Origin: Strongyloides papillosus
Taxonomy: Eukaryota; Nematoda; Chromadorea; Rhabditida; Strongyloididae
Length of the DNA: 64,000 bases
Reading direction: 5' to 3'
NCBI GenBank assembly: GCA_005656395.1
Contig: SRSI01000060.1
Coordinates: forward strand, 806,001 to 870,000
Shown: positions 42,832-53,394 of the stretch, piece by piece
Position numbering within the stretch: position 1 is the first letter of the stretch
How the letters are laid out: each line of letters begins with the position of its first letter
The notes under the pieces: model-generated
Seen by the model: only the letters and a program-made list of their open reading frames with translations
Told to the model about the DNA's origin: nothing
Databases searched by the model: none
Program-made: the position numbers and the translations under genes

Positions 42832-44543
42832 ATGATTTCATGGTACTGTGTTTTATCATTAATATTGCAACTAACTTATTTTTTAAAATCTTTCCACTTA
42901 AATACAAATCACGGATGTATTGATGGGCATCCAACGGTAAAAAATATAATTTTATTATAAGAATTTCTCAGGAAGTACATCCTGACGTTACTGAATTTCT
43001 TGGAGTACCATTTGCTCTTCCACCTATGGGACCATTAAGGTTTAAACCTCCAAAGATTTTAACACGTGACTACTACAACTTTGCAGGACATTGTTTTAAT
43101 GCAATGTACCCTGCTAAAGCATGTTTATTTAAAAAAAAGCTGTAGGGTTTGTGGGTATTGATGAATGGCAACCTAAAAATAGCGAAATACATGAAAATTG
43201 TCTCAGATTAAATATGTGGATTCCAAAAAATAAAACAGGTGGTGTAATTGTATTTTTTAATGGAAGATCATATCATAGTGATTTTGGTCCTTTACCTCAA
43301 TATGATGCAACTATATTATCCCATAAAACAGGTTTAATTGTTGTTAATGTTAACTACAGAAATGGAATACTCGGATTTGCTCATTTGAAAAGAAAAAAAT
43401 TTGTACCAGGGAATATAGGACTTTTAGATCAACAAATGGCATTGAATGGGTTTATGGGAATATCAAACATTTTGGTGGTAAACAATCAATGATTACATTA
43501 TTTAGAATTGGAGCTATCAGATGTGCTGCATCTGCGCATATGTTTTCTGAAGGAAGCAAAAAATACTTCTCTAGAGTTATTGCTTCTTCAGGAACAATTA
43601 TAAATGATTTTGGTTATGAAAAGTCGTCTGTCATAGAGAAAAATATAAAGAAATTGGTATACCGATTAAAATGTAATTATAAAAAATATGAAAGGAAACA
43701 TTAAATGTATGCAAAAAATGAATGCTTCAATAATTGTCGATGAAGCAGATAAAATTCAGAATCTAAAACAATTTGAAATTAGATATCCGTTTATAGCCGT
43801 AGATAACGGTGGTTATTTTTTCAAAAATTCTATTAAAAAACTACTAGCGAAAGGAAAATTTAAAACTGATATTGATATATTAATAGGACAAACGACTAAT
43901 GAACCTATTATATTTATATTTAAATATTTAAAAGGCAAAAAATTTGGATGTTCGTTCGACCCAAGAAAAAGTGTTAAAGACACAGCAAATTAATGTAATA
44001 TGAATAAGAGACAGTATTTAAATACAATTGCAAAAGTTACAAAAGCGTATAAGTTGAAAGATATTGCTGTCTCGAAAACTGCAAAATTATATGAATGGCC
44101 TAAAGAACGATCCTACAGTGATAGAGAAATAAGAATTATTGCCGATTTTATTTTTGATTGCAAAATTGTTGAATTTGGAAGAAAAATTAGTCATTTCATA
44201 TCAAAAAGAAGTAAATACTACATGTTTTAGGAAGAAGAGTTTCAATAACACCGTGGCCATTGTATATGGGAGTAACGCACGATTAACAAACTCATTACAT
44301 GTTTGGTCATCCATTTTTGAATCCGAATTTTACGGAAAAAAAGTTGAAGATGAACAGAAATTTTTTCATCAAGTTATGGATGCATTGGGTAAATTTGCAA
44401 CCACTGGTAAATTATATATTAATTGGCCGCAATTTACGATTAAAAATATGGTAGCTGCAAATATTACACACGTATTAAAACCAGGAGAAAAATTTCCAAA
44501 TTATATTAACATTTTTTCAAGTGTCAATAAATATCATAAATAA
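42832..44543 (+). pseudogene. Acetylcholinesterase-like (carboxylesterase family) pseudogene
   Basis: It begins like a real gene: ATG at 42832, hydrophobic leader, exon 42832-42936, intron, second exon from 42972 with the esterase signature TEFLGVPFALPPMGPLRF. It is then broken. There is a stop near 43145 in an A-rich run, and the match resumes in another frame (GIDEWQPKN, ENCLRLNMWIPKN, GLIVVNVNYRNGILGFA, GNIGLLDQQMALN). The frame shifts again near 43465. The nucleophile-elbow position, normally GESAG, reads RIGAIRCAAS, so the catalytic serine is gone. Near the end the family's PWPLYMGV block sits in a frame with a stop just after the catalytic-histidine position. At least three frame changes are needed. 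Strongyloides species have expanded secreted acetylcholinesterase-like families, which fits a dead copy here. Confidence 0.88.
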
Positions 44544-46400
44544 TATGTTTAATTAATTACGAATGACAATGAGTGAAGTTGTTTATGCGTTTGAAATTTT
44601 TCAATGGTTGGAGGGGTAAAAAGGTATGTGCTACCCATATCGGGATTCTCAAGATTATCTTCGGTTTATTCAATTCAAAAAAAATTTTTCGTGTTGTTTT
44701 AAGACTTGTGTAAAACATTTTTATCATGAATCATTTCAAAAATGTATCTTTGTATTATACGAGGGTCATTCAATAAGTAAAGAGACAAATGATCATAACT
44801 CAAAAATTTGTTATCGTATAAATCCCAAATTTTACTAATTTTTCAACACAATTCCTTGCTACATTTATGCACTTATTCTATCTTTCCACGAGCTTTCTTA
44901 TGCCAATGGCAAAGAAATTTCTACCCTGAGATCTTAGTCATTTTCTGTATTTTTTCCTTTACCACTTAATTATCGTTTAATCTTACTCAACGAAAAGAAT
45001 CTTTGAGAAGCCCAAACAAAATAAGAATCTGATTGTTCACGGTCTGGACTGTACTGTGAATGTGAAAAATCTCTCAATCAAGCCTTTTCGCATCTTTTTT
45101 TAAGATATTTCAGTTTACTTTGAATTAACGAATAAACTGTACTTACACTTGTACCACATTTTTTTCAGAAATTTGTACGATTCATACAGCTTCCACCATA
45201 TTGCTTAAGCATCAGGGAATAGATTTTGTAAGGTTTAACCTTGTTTACACGTGGCATCTTTTTACAAAACGTTGTTTCTTCTAATTACAGTTTTTAAGTT
45301 GGGATACCATCATTAGATAGTTAAATATAGTTTATTTATAGCAAAAATTTTTATTGCAAATTATGTAAAAATGATAAAAGCAGTTCTTATTTCATGGTTT
45401 ATTTCTTATCATCGTTTTTATTTTGCTATTTTTTACCTATGGTTATTTGTCTCTTTACTTATTGAATGACCTTCGTAAAAAATTTTTTTATATCGTAGTT
45501 TTTTGACGCATTAGATCATCTTCATTAAGTACTCAAGTAGGATCATTAAAGAACATGTATGTAGAGATATGTAAAAATACATTTACGCTTGGTGATTTGC
45601 TATATTTTTCTAAATTGCAAGAATTCGTCGCCGTTTATATAAATAAATGCGATCTTATTATACAATATAGCACTTTGAGCAGCCAAAATTTTTTGAAATG
45701 TCTTAATTTGTTTGATTTGTCATTACGCTTGATGCTTAAGACATTATGAATTAAGTATAAAACTGTTTCTTAATTTAAAATGAAAATATTTACCATCATT
45801 TGTTATGTTACTGTTCCGATTTTTTCCATTAAAATTGCATCAAATAATTGCTAAAACTTATTTTTATAATTAAAATGCATCATAATATGAAAAATACATG
45901 TTCAAATTGTATAAAAGTTAAAAAAATGCGACTTTTAATAAATGTTTTTGAAGGTATGCTTTGGCATTTTCCCAGATATCTCAAAAAGGGTGCAACATAT
46001 ATTACTGCTTATGGTCTTAAAATGTTGACAACAAAATTCTCCAGATATACATTTTTTTGTTTTTTTGATTGCTTTTCATTTTTATACTTTTTTTTTAGCT
46101 CAAAGTCAAAAAAAATTGTTTTGGGAAAAATTTGGTAGATTTTTTAAATCACTATATCTCGGAATTGGGTGATTCTATCAAATCATGCTTAACGTCATTT
46201 GATAGAGAACTGTTCTTAGAATAATTTTGCTGAGGAAACTATTTTAAAATATTGACATCTTCATACATTTTTTCTACGTCAAAGTCAAAATTTTTACAAA
46301 AATAACAAATTCCAAAAAAAGGTTTGTCAAAGTTTTTCCATACTCAAAGTTGTCAGATTTCTTTGAAAATAGTCTTAAAATGTAGAGAAATTAATTACCC
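44541..46400. repeat. Left arm of a 1.86-kb near-identical inverted repeat
   Basis: Reads as the reverse complement of 59811-61670. Paired coordinates always sum to 106211, so there is no net indel across the arm. In the parts I compared base by base, only position 44561 (G against A) differs. It contains the 716-bp TA-flanked element at 44760-45475 and short identical frames that are not genes. Identity falls abruptly at both ends: to roughly three quarters after 46400 and before about 44541. Confidence 0.9.
44760..45475 (-). mobile_element. Internally degenerate Tc1/mariner-type element (716 bp), left copy
   Basis: Terminal inverted repeats of about 37 bp begin CGAGGGTCATTCAATAAGTA and CGAAGGTCATTCAATAAGTA, flanked by TA on both sides (44758-44759, 45476-45477). 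The minus strand holds a remnant frame starting MPRVNKVKPYKIYSLMLK, a helix-turn-helix-like Tc1 transposase N-terminus, interrupted by several stops. No DDE catalytic part is recognisable, so the copy is non-autonomous. Confidence 0.85.
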
Positions 46401-46785
46401 AGAGAATTTTTTTAATTGTTTTCAATTTTATTTTTTTAAGCGAGATATGTCGCTCCAAAGAAGTGGAATTTGGGGTAAAAAGTATCATTTCTGACGATTT
46501 CATAAATCTCAAGATTTTAAATTGTTTTTCTAAATTTTATTATTTATATGTAATAGGCATTTAAAATTACATCTATCTGTGAAATGTCGGACAAAAAAAA
46601 TTAATTTTTAAGGAAGGTATGAAGGTATCAAAATTTGAAATTTGGTACCTTTAAGTCAATGTATCTCGAGAATGACATATTGTATGGGGCTATGCTTTGA
46701 CATTATGTTTTACTATGTTTCTTCATTTGTATTTTATTAAAAAAAAACCCAAAAATTCAAAAATTATTTTTTGACATACTTTTAT
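46401..46785. repeat. Diverged extension of the left inverted-repeat arm
   Basis: Aligns with about 59440-59810 in reverse complement at clearly lower identity than the adjoining arm. Shared blocks include GGGGTAAAAAGTATCATT and GGTACCTTTAAGTCAATG. It ends just before the foldback element at 46796. Confidence 0.75.
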
Positions 46786-46795
46786 CCCCTATATA

Positions 46796-47682
46796 CAGGG
46801 TGTCAACAAAGTTACCATAAAAGTTTGTTTTAATATAACTCTCTTTAATGAGCATGTATTTTTATGAGATTATAGCCATTTGAAAGCCTTACTTCTAACT
46901 TAGATAATCATTTAAGATGGATAAAAAAATATAAGTTTTAAATGAAGTTACGGCTATTTTAGTGACTTCCATTTTTTTCATGATTTCTAGGATTTTTAAC
47001 TTTGTCAATACGATGTAATTTTTTCAAAACTTGTTATTTTTTCACTTTTATATTCATCTGATAGCCCATCTTCTTTTCTACAAAATAGTAGAAGAATTAT
47101 TATTATAAATTTATTTTAAGTAAAGATACGAACATACTTTTGTAAGAAACATTTTTAAACAATTTTCTAACTAATAAAACAAAGTATTAAAAAATATTCA
47201 TATTTATGATAATAAAGAGCAAAAATCTTAAATTATATAAAAATATTATTAATTAGCGATAGTAGTTGTGTATTTACTCTTAGTTTTTTCAAAAATAGTT
47301 AAAAGAATAAAAAAATTATATTTGCTATTGAAAAAAAGAATATTATGTTTCATATCTTTACTTAAAAAAATTTATAATAATAATTCTTCTACTATTTTGT
47401 AGAAAAGAAGATGGCTATCAGATGAATATAAAAGTGGAAAAAATAACAAGTTTTGAAAAAATTACATCGTATTGAAAAAGTTAAAAATCCTAGAAATGAA
47501 AAAAAATGGAAGTTACTAAAATAGCCGTAACTTCATTTAAAATTTGTATTTTTTCATCCATCTTAAATGATTATCTAAGTTAGAAGTAAGGCTTTCAAAT
47601 GGCTATAATCTCATAAAAATACATGCTCATTAAAGAGAGTTATATTAAAACAAACTTTTATAGTAACTTTGTTGACACTCTG
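46796..47682. mobile_element. Foldback element with long inverted-repeat arms (887 bp)
   Basis: The ends read TA/CAGGGTGTCAACAAAGTTAC and, in reverse complement, TA/CAGAGTGTCAACAAAGTTAC. The arms run to about 47131 and 47348, some 335 bp each and nearly identical, around a loop of about 215 bp. Shared arm blocks include GAGCATGTATTTTTATGAG and CTACAAAATAGTAGAAGAAT. There is no coding capacity. The TA flanks suggest mobilisation by a Tc1/mariner-type transposase. Confidence 0.85.
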
Positions 47683-48484
47683 TATATAGAGAGAATATAA
47701 TAAGTTATAGTTATTCATAGATTCATATACCTTTCACAGAGAATAGAATGTCCAGAATATTTAGATAAATATTATCTAGAATTTAGTTGTAAACTATTTA
47801 TGCACAGATATTCTTGACAATTAAATGTCTAGATTTTCTGTAAATAATATAAATAGAATTCATTGACATTTAAGGTATCTATTTTTTAATCTAATTTATT
47901 TATATATTCTAAACATTTTATTATTTCAAAATTTTATATTATTACATGTTATCTTAAAAAAATTAGTTAAATTTAATTAGTTACGATGAAAACTAATTTT
48001 TAATTTTTTTTGGTCTGATTTCTCCTTATAAATCTAAACATTATATCTGAAAAGAAACAGTTAATGAATTTCATCAACAATAAACTTATATTTTAACTGC
48101 ATTGTCCTTAAAAAGCATCTGAAATAGACTATAATGTCAAAATACTGTGCAACTTATATTATTGCCCTCAAATGTTTTTAATAATTTCTCAGAATTAGTT
48201 GCATAGATAAAAAATTATTAAACTTATCTTTTGACTTTGTATAATAAAAAATTTACCTGATATATAATTATTAATTAAAAAACAGAATAATCTTACCTGC
48301 TTTTTGCAAAGTAGTGATTTCTGAATTTGTTCCATTGTAAAACAAATGCAAATCATCCCTCAATATAATATTGTGTAAAGATTAACATGTATAGAGTTTT
48401 TATAATGTATGGAGAATAGATTGATCATGGATTTTTTTAATTAAAGACACTTTATGATACTAGATATTTTACTCTCTGGATAAT
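47683..48484. other. AT-rich spacer sequence
   Basis: Nothing recognisable between the foldback element and the first stretch of decayed coding sequence. Confidence 0.4.
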
Positions 48485-48733
48485 AAAGCAATTCTACTTG
48501 ACTTGTTCGATTTCTATGACTTACCGGAAAAACTCTAAAAAGAAAGTTTCAACATGGTTGGTTGATATTTAAAAATAAAGAAAAGAAATGCATATCATCA
48601 ATAATTTTCTAGGTTTAAATTTGAAATATTAGACGCATTTGATTTCACACGAAGATGTTTGCACGTACTGGGAAAATGTATCATTATATTTTTATTGGGA
48701 TTTAGTAGGACTTCGACAATATTTTTTATGTAA
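48485..48733 (+). pseudogene. Decayed coding stretch, unknown family (segment 1)
   Basis: One plus-strand frame of 82 codons reads like protein but has three internal stops. It includes AILLDLFDFYDLPEKL and FEILDAFDFTRRCLHVLGK. The less AT-biased composition and amphipathic residue pattern differ from the surrounding noise. No family is recognised. An acceptor-like TTTTCTAG at 48606-48613 might mark an exon start. Confidence 0.45.
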
Positions 48734-49569
48734 TATTAGGTTTTTCCTTTAGATTCACTAATGTACGAAGTAGCGTTTAGTTACAACACTTGCCTTACGA
48801 AATTAAAAAAGTAAAAATTTTTCATTTTTTTATATTAACTACAGTAAATGTGTCTTTTAGAAAATATGTTTTTTAAAGTTTGAAAAAATAGATTTTTAAC
48901 TTATTTTTTATGTTTAATATATCAAAAAAATTTAAATTTGATTAATTATTAAAAAAAATAGTCAATTTTTATTTTTGCTGCGTCAAACATGATGTTTGAC
49001 ACAAAAAAAATAACTATTATATATATAACATGTCTTTATTGTATCTTTAGTTCTTATAATAAAATCATCTTAAGTAACTCATCATTATATTATAAGGTGT
49101 TGTTAACACCACAATTTTAAAGTATTTTTTTTGAAAAAAATGATTCCGCTATTTCAGACTGGATCTATTTTTTATATATACAATAAAAATTGTTCAAAAT
49201 AGTCATTATTTTAAACCTTGCTAGAGTAAGAGAAAATTGTCAAGAGTAAAGACTATTTTGAAATGTTTTTTACTTACTCATATTTTTTTATAGTTTTTTG
49301 AATTGTCATAAATTTTCTTATTTACAAACTGTAAACAAAGAATTTTAACATTAATCTCCAACATCAATTCCTCAAAAAAGATATTGCCTAGATTACTAAT
49401 GATTTGAAGGTACATATTTCAAGCAATTGTAGAAGACATCAGTTTATTTATGAATTGCTTCAAAGTAAAATCCATGGGCAGTAATACAATGATAAAAACT
49501 TTATAAAAAATTCAACAACACGGATATTCTATAAGCATATTTAAGTGTTAATTTCAAATAATACATGAA

Positions 49570-50025
49570 TTCCAAACACTTACAGTTCATGCGAAAAATT
49601 GGTTTACAGGTTATATTTCAGTTCCATACCAATTCAATAGAAATGATAAGCCTGAGAAAGCTTTAGACGCATTAAAATTCCCAATGTTGAAATTGATAAA
49701 AGACAAAGAACATAGACAAACAATTTACAAGTTTATGAATATGGTTATACAAAAAATTCACCGTGCTATAAGAACAAAAATAAATGATAGCAAAGAAATT
49801 GCCAAAACTATTGAATAATTCTTTCTCAACACAGTTGCATTATCAGAGAATCAAATAATTAAACATTTCTTGCAACCAGTAAAAATGAACGAAAAAATTT
49901 TATTTAGGCATCATCCTAATGACAAAGCATGAATAGATGGAACGGCTTTTCAAATGTATTCTGCTCAAAATTATAAAATTGTAAATGGAAATAGATTAGT
50001 TGAAACAATAAAAGATATGAAATAA
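49570..50025 (+). pseudogene. Decayed coding stretch, unknown family (segment 2)
   Basis: A 151-codon frame has only two internal stops and convincing protein-like content: VHAKNWFTGYISVPYQFNR, KALDALKFPMLKLIKDKEH, RAIRTKINDSKEIAKTIE, and after the stops IDGTAFQMYSAQNYKIVNG. It is in the same reading frame as the segments at 50359, 50878 and 51472, which suggests parts of one former gene. No match to a family I know. Confidence 0.6.
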
Positions 50026-50358
50026 ATTTTTTCCAAAGAACTATGAAAATGAATGATACATCATTCACTTTTATGAATCAACACGAAACAGAAGAGCACT
50101 TAAGTAATAATGATAATAATGCATGATTGCTTCAGACGGTAGGTACTTATAAAGAAAAGAAACCGGACTCAACATCAATCATATAGGAACTTTTTTTGCA
50201 GGAAGGCGACCATATTTTAAAAATGTCGCTACATAATACTTGAAAATTCAAAGTATTTGTAACTGTCTAATGGTATTAAAAATTTAAAGATTATCATTCA
50301 AAGAACTTTTTAAACGACTCATTCTCAATATATCTGCATTTGTCCTTGCTTTCTAGTT

Positions 50359-50628
50359 AGTTGGAAAAACAGGAATTTATCTGATGCAATAAAAAGAAGG
50401 GCAAACATGCCACATCTGGAAAATATCTATAAACTTTTTAATGATTCGAGATGCACTATTGCTAAAATCGCGTCTTAACAAATTATAAGGTACAATGAAA
50501 TAGCACATGAAGTAGCTAAATATTATAGTGAATAAGAATATTCTATAGACATCAGGACTACTTATTATATTTTTCAAGCATTCAATAAACTTCAGAACTT
50601 GTTATTCAAAAGGTTGACGGAGATTTAA
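50359..50628 (+). pseudogene. Decayed coding stretch, unknown family (segment 3)
   Basis: Ninety codons including the terminal stop, with two internal stops, in the same frame as segment 2. Readable parts include AIKRRANMPHLENIYKLFND and IIRYNEIAHEVAKYYSE. It is preceded by an acceptor-like TTTCTAG. Unidentified. Confidence 0.5.
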
Positions 50629-50877
50629 ATATTAATTATAATTTTTGTTAATTATATTGTATTTCCCTCCATATATTGCAAAAGGTTTTTATAAATAAAT
50701 GGCTATTAGGTTACCTTATAAAATATCGAAAATTAGGCAAAGAGAAAACGTGACAAGGAGATTTTTTTGTTGTAAAAAAAGAAATTGGTAATTTCATCGT
50801 TATAAAATAAATAAAAAAGAATTCGCATTAATTTAAATATGTAATAAAAGCATCCAAAAAAGGAATATTTTATTAAT

Positions 50878-51246
50878 GTACAAACTTTTACACATGTCGA
50901 ATTATTTAAGAATGAATTAGACAGTATGAAAAAACGATGAATACATGTCGGAATTAAAAAGAATATCAAATCTATACATTGTGAGACTAGAAAAGTGCCA
51001 TTTTTAAAAATGAAGCCTGTAAGAAAATGTTTAGAACAAATGGTATATAGATTTTCTTTACCTGAAGATAATTTGGATTAGTAGGCTCTAATTCTAGTAG
51101 GTTCAAAAAAATTAAGTGAAAATGCTAGTAAAGAGGAAAAATTGAAAGCTACTAGAACATGTCTAGAATTTTTAATTGGTTTCAAACAAGTGCTAGAGGA
51201 AGAAAGAATAACAACTCGAACAATGGAAAAACTTCTTACTTTGTGA
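50878..51246 (+). pseudogene. Decayed coding stretch, unknown family (segment 4)
   Basis: This has 122 codons with three internal stops, in the same frame as segments 2 and 3. Readable parts include THVELFKNELDSMKKR, KPVRKCLEQMVYRFSLPED and TRTCLEFLIGFKQVLEEER. The Lys/Glu-rich helical character continues through the stops, which is hard to explain by chance in DNA this AT-rich. Unidentified. Confidence 0.55.
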
Positions 51247-51471
51247 CCAACAGGTAATCATTACATAGTTTGTTAATGTAAAAGATGTATTTCATTATAT
51301 TAAATAGCACTTAAAAGTTGGAAAAATGTGTCTATTTTTACTCTGTTTAGCCACTGTCAATATACCAGAATGGGATTTGATTAATAGTGGCACCAATTGT
51401 GGTTTAGGAAATTTGTGAATGATTTTCTTTTTTCAGTTAAAACAAGCAATGCTTGGTAAGATAATTTAATA

Positions 51472-51612
51472 ATGATAAAGGGTAATTACAAAAATCATTT
51501 CAGTGATGTTGATGTAGTATTAATGTTAATGAAAAATGTTGTCTTAAAGCTAAAATTAATCGAACGTTCATTTAAAAAAGTAAAGTCTATCCCTCTGGCG
51601 TATGCTAAGTAA
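51472..51612 (+). pseudogene. Decayed coding stretch, unknown family (segment 5)
   Basis: An open 46-codon frame in the same phase as segments 2-4, ending at a stop at 51610. Readable part: NYKNHFSDVDVVLMLMKNVV. It is probably the tail of the same former gene, but that is inference. Confidence 0.4.
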
Positions 51613-52069
51613 ATAAGACAAACGTTTACCCTTTTAGATATAGAAATTTACTAAACATAAATTTTCTAGTCAATTGAAATCAATTGCGTTTATTTATTAA
51701 CATGTTATCTTATTATGGCAGTTACATACTTAATCTATCCTTACACAAATCAGTTTTGCATAGATTGTCAAAAAATGTTTATTCAAGTATTGAGCACAAG
51801 AATAAACAGCTTTAATTGCTATTAATAATTCTACGACTACTGAGCGATGGAAATTTATTTATTCAAATTGCTATTATTTTTGGCAACAGAAAGTTGTGCG
51901 CATGTTTTAAGATTTTCTTTAAATCACAAAACTGTTAATAAGAATTTACAGTTAATTTTCTTCTATACAAAACACCGACTGATACAGATGTTAATTATCA
52001 AATATGTGGAAAAATAGTCTTGTTAAAGCGTTAAGTGTAGAAAAATTTCACTAACATCTGTCTAGAAAT

Positions 52070-52282
52070 AGATTTACTTTGATGATTTATAATAGAGATT
52101 TTGACTGTATTTTCAAGACCAAAAAAGAAACGTTTAAGGTACAGACTAAAAGAATTGTACATAGAAATTACATTTGTTAGAGTATTGATTTTGATATACA
52201 ACTTGCAAAATCTCACTAATGAGAACTGCTAGTAGACCTTTTAGACCTATTACAACTGAAAAGAAAATATAAATTATGGTAA
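52070..52282 (+). pseudogene. Decayed coding stretch, unknown family (segment 6)
   Basis: Seventy codons with three internal stops, in a different phase from segments 2-5. Readable part: MIYNRDFDCIFKTKKETFKV, then after a stop SIDFDIQLAKSH. Weaker traces of coding-like sequence continue to about 52.6 kb. Unidentified. Confidence 0.4.
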
Positions 52283-53191
52283 AATAATAATGGTAGTGTA
52301 AAAACCTCAGAATCTACAAACTTACTTTCAACTTTAATGAACATAAGAATTGAAGTAATGCTGATCAATTAATAAGAAAAAATAAAATCAAGCATGGATG
52401 AAGAAAGTTGACCAAGAAAACAGACTTACTGATTAGATTCTATAATAAACATAGAACTACAACAGAAAAAATAGATGGACTTATGTATGTTAGCTTTTGG
52501 GTCCTATTGACTAGTAGTCTATAGTCTGAATCATTAGAAAAAACGCATGTAGCATAAATTAACATGTTTTGAGAATCCAGAATCAAATGCATTTGACAGA
52601 AATTAGATACATAATTTAAAAATTTTGTCAAATTATGTACAGATTACGAAAGTATATTCAACTATTATTTTTTATTGATAAAAATTTGCTAAAAGCGCTT
52701 TGATTTATGCAGAAAATTCATGCGGGTCATTTCTACTTTGAAAGCAAGCCACACTCTTTGTATTTTATTTAAAAATAAATATACTTTTAAGAAAGTATTT
52801 TTCTAATAAATGCCCATAATTTCAATATAAATATAATTGGCATTAAAGCGTCAACTTTGTTTGATTGACAACAAAAAGTAGTAAAGGATTGTATTAGTCG
52901 ATTTTTTTCAAATATTACTATATCGTTATGCTTTTTTCATTATTGTTAGAACGTAAAATACTCAGTAAAAACAATATACTCATTATGTAAAATGAAAAGA
53001 TGAAACATACAAAGTTAGTATTTCTTATTTCATCAGTTGATTTGAATCTAATGTTCACAAAAAAGAGATATCACAATGTTAAAATTTGAATATTATACAA
53101 TAATATTATAATTTTATATATATTCTTATTTATAAATATCCATATTTTTTACACAAATAAAGATTATTTTCCTTCTATTTTCTACTTTCTC

Positions 53192-53317
53192 ATGTCTTCA
53201 GTGGAAGGCAAACTAGGAGCACTCCTTAGGAAGAAGTGCTTCGAACTCAACACACAAAAAGTAGAAAAATTCATTGGTTATTGGTACATCTTTTTTAACA
53301 GTAAAAGAAATTTTTAA
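53192..53317 (+). CDS. Orphan exon-like frame, unknown protein (41 aa)
   Basis: ATG at 53192 opens MSSVEGKLGALLRKKCFELN and continues through VEKFIGYW in a patch much richer in GC (about 45%) than its surroundings. A GTACAT donor-like site at TTATTG/GTACAT (near 53283) could end a first exon; otherwise the frame stops at 53315. A transposon begins 78 bp downstream, so any following exons would lie beyond it or are lost. No family recognised. Confidence 0.3.
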   Translation: MSSVEGKLGALLRKKCFELNTQKVEKFIGYWYIFFNSKRNF

Positions 53318-53394
53318 ACGCAAAATATCTATTATTTCTAGTAATTTTTTTAAAATATTACAATTGATATATTTTTTTCATATACAGGGCTACA

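Noticed and set aside
44626..44838. A 70-codon frame overlapping the start of the mariner-type element, repeated at 61373-61585
   Set aside because: It runs across the terminal inverted repeat of the element and out of its transposase frame, so it is a by-product of the insertion.
45848..46138. A 96-codon frame found identically in both repeat arms (also 60073-60363)
   Set aside because: Its conservation follows from the near-identity of the arms themselves; the sequence is Phe/Lys-rich with no domain, and the diverged extensions show no coding constraint.
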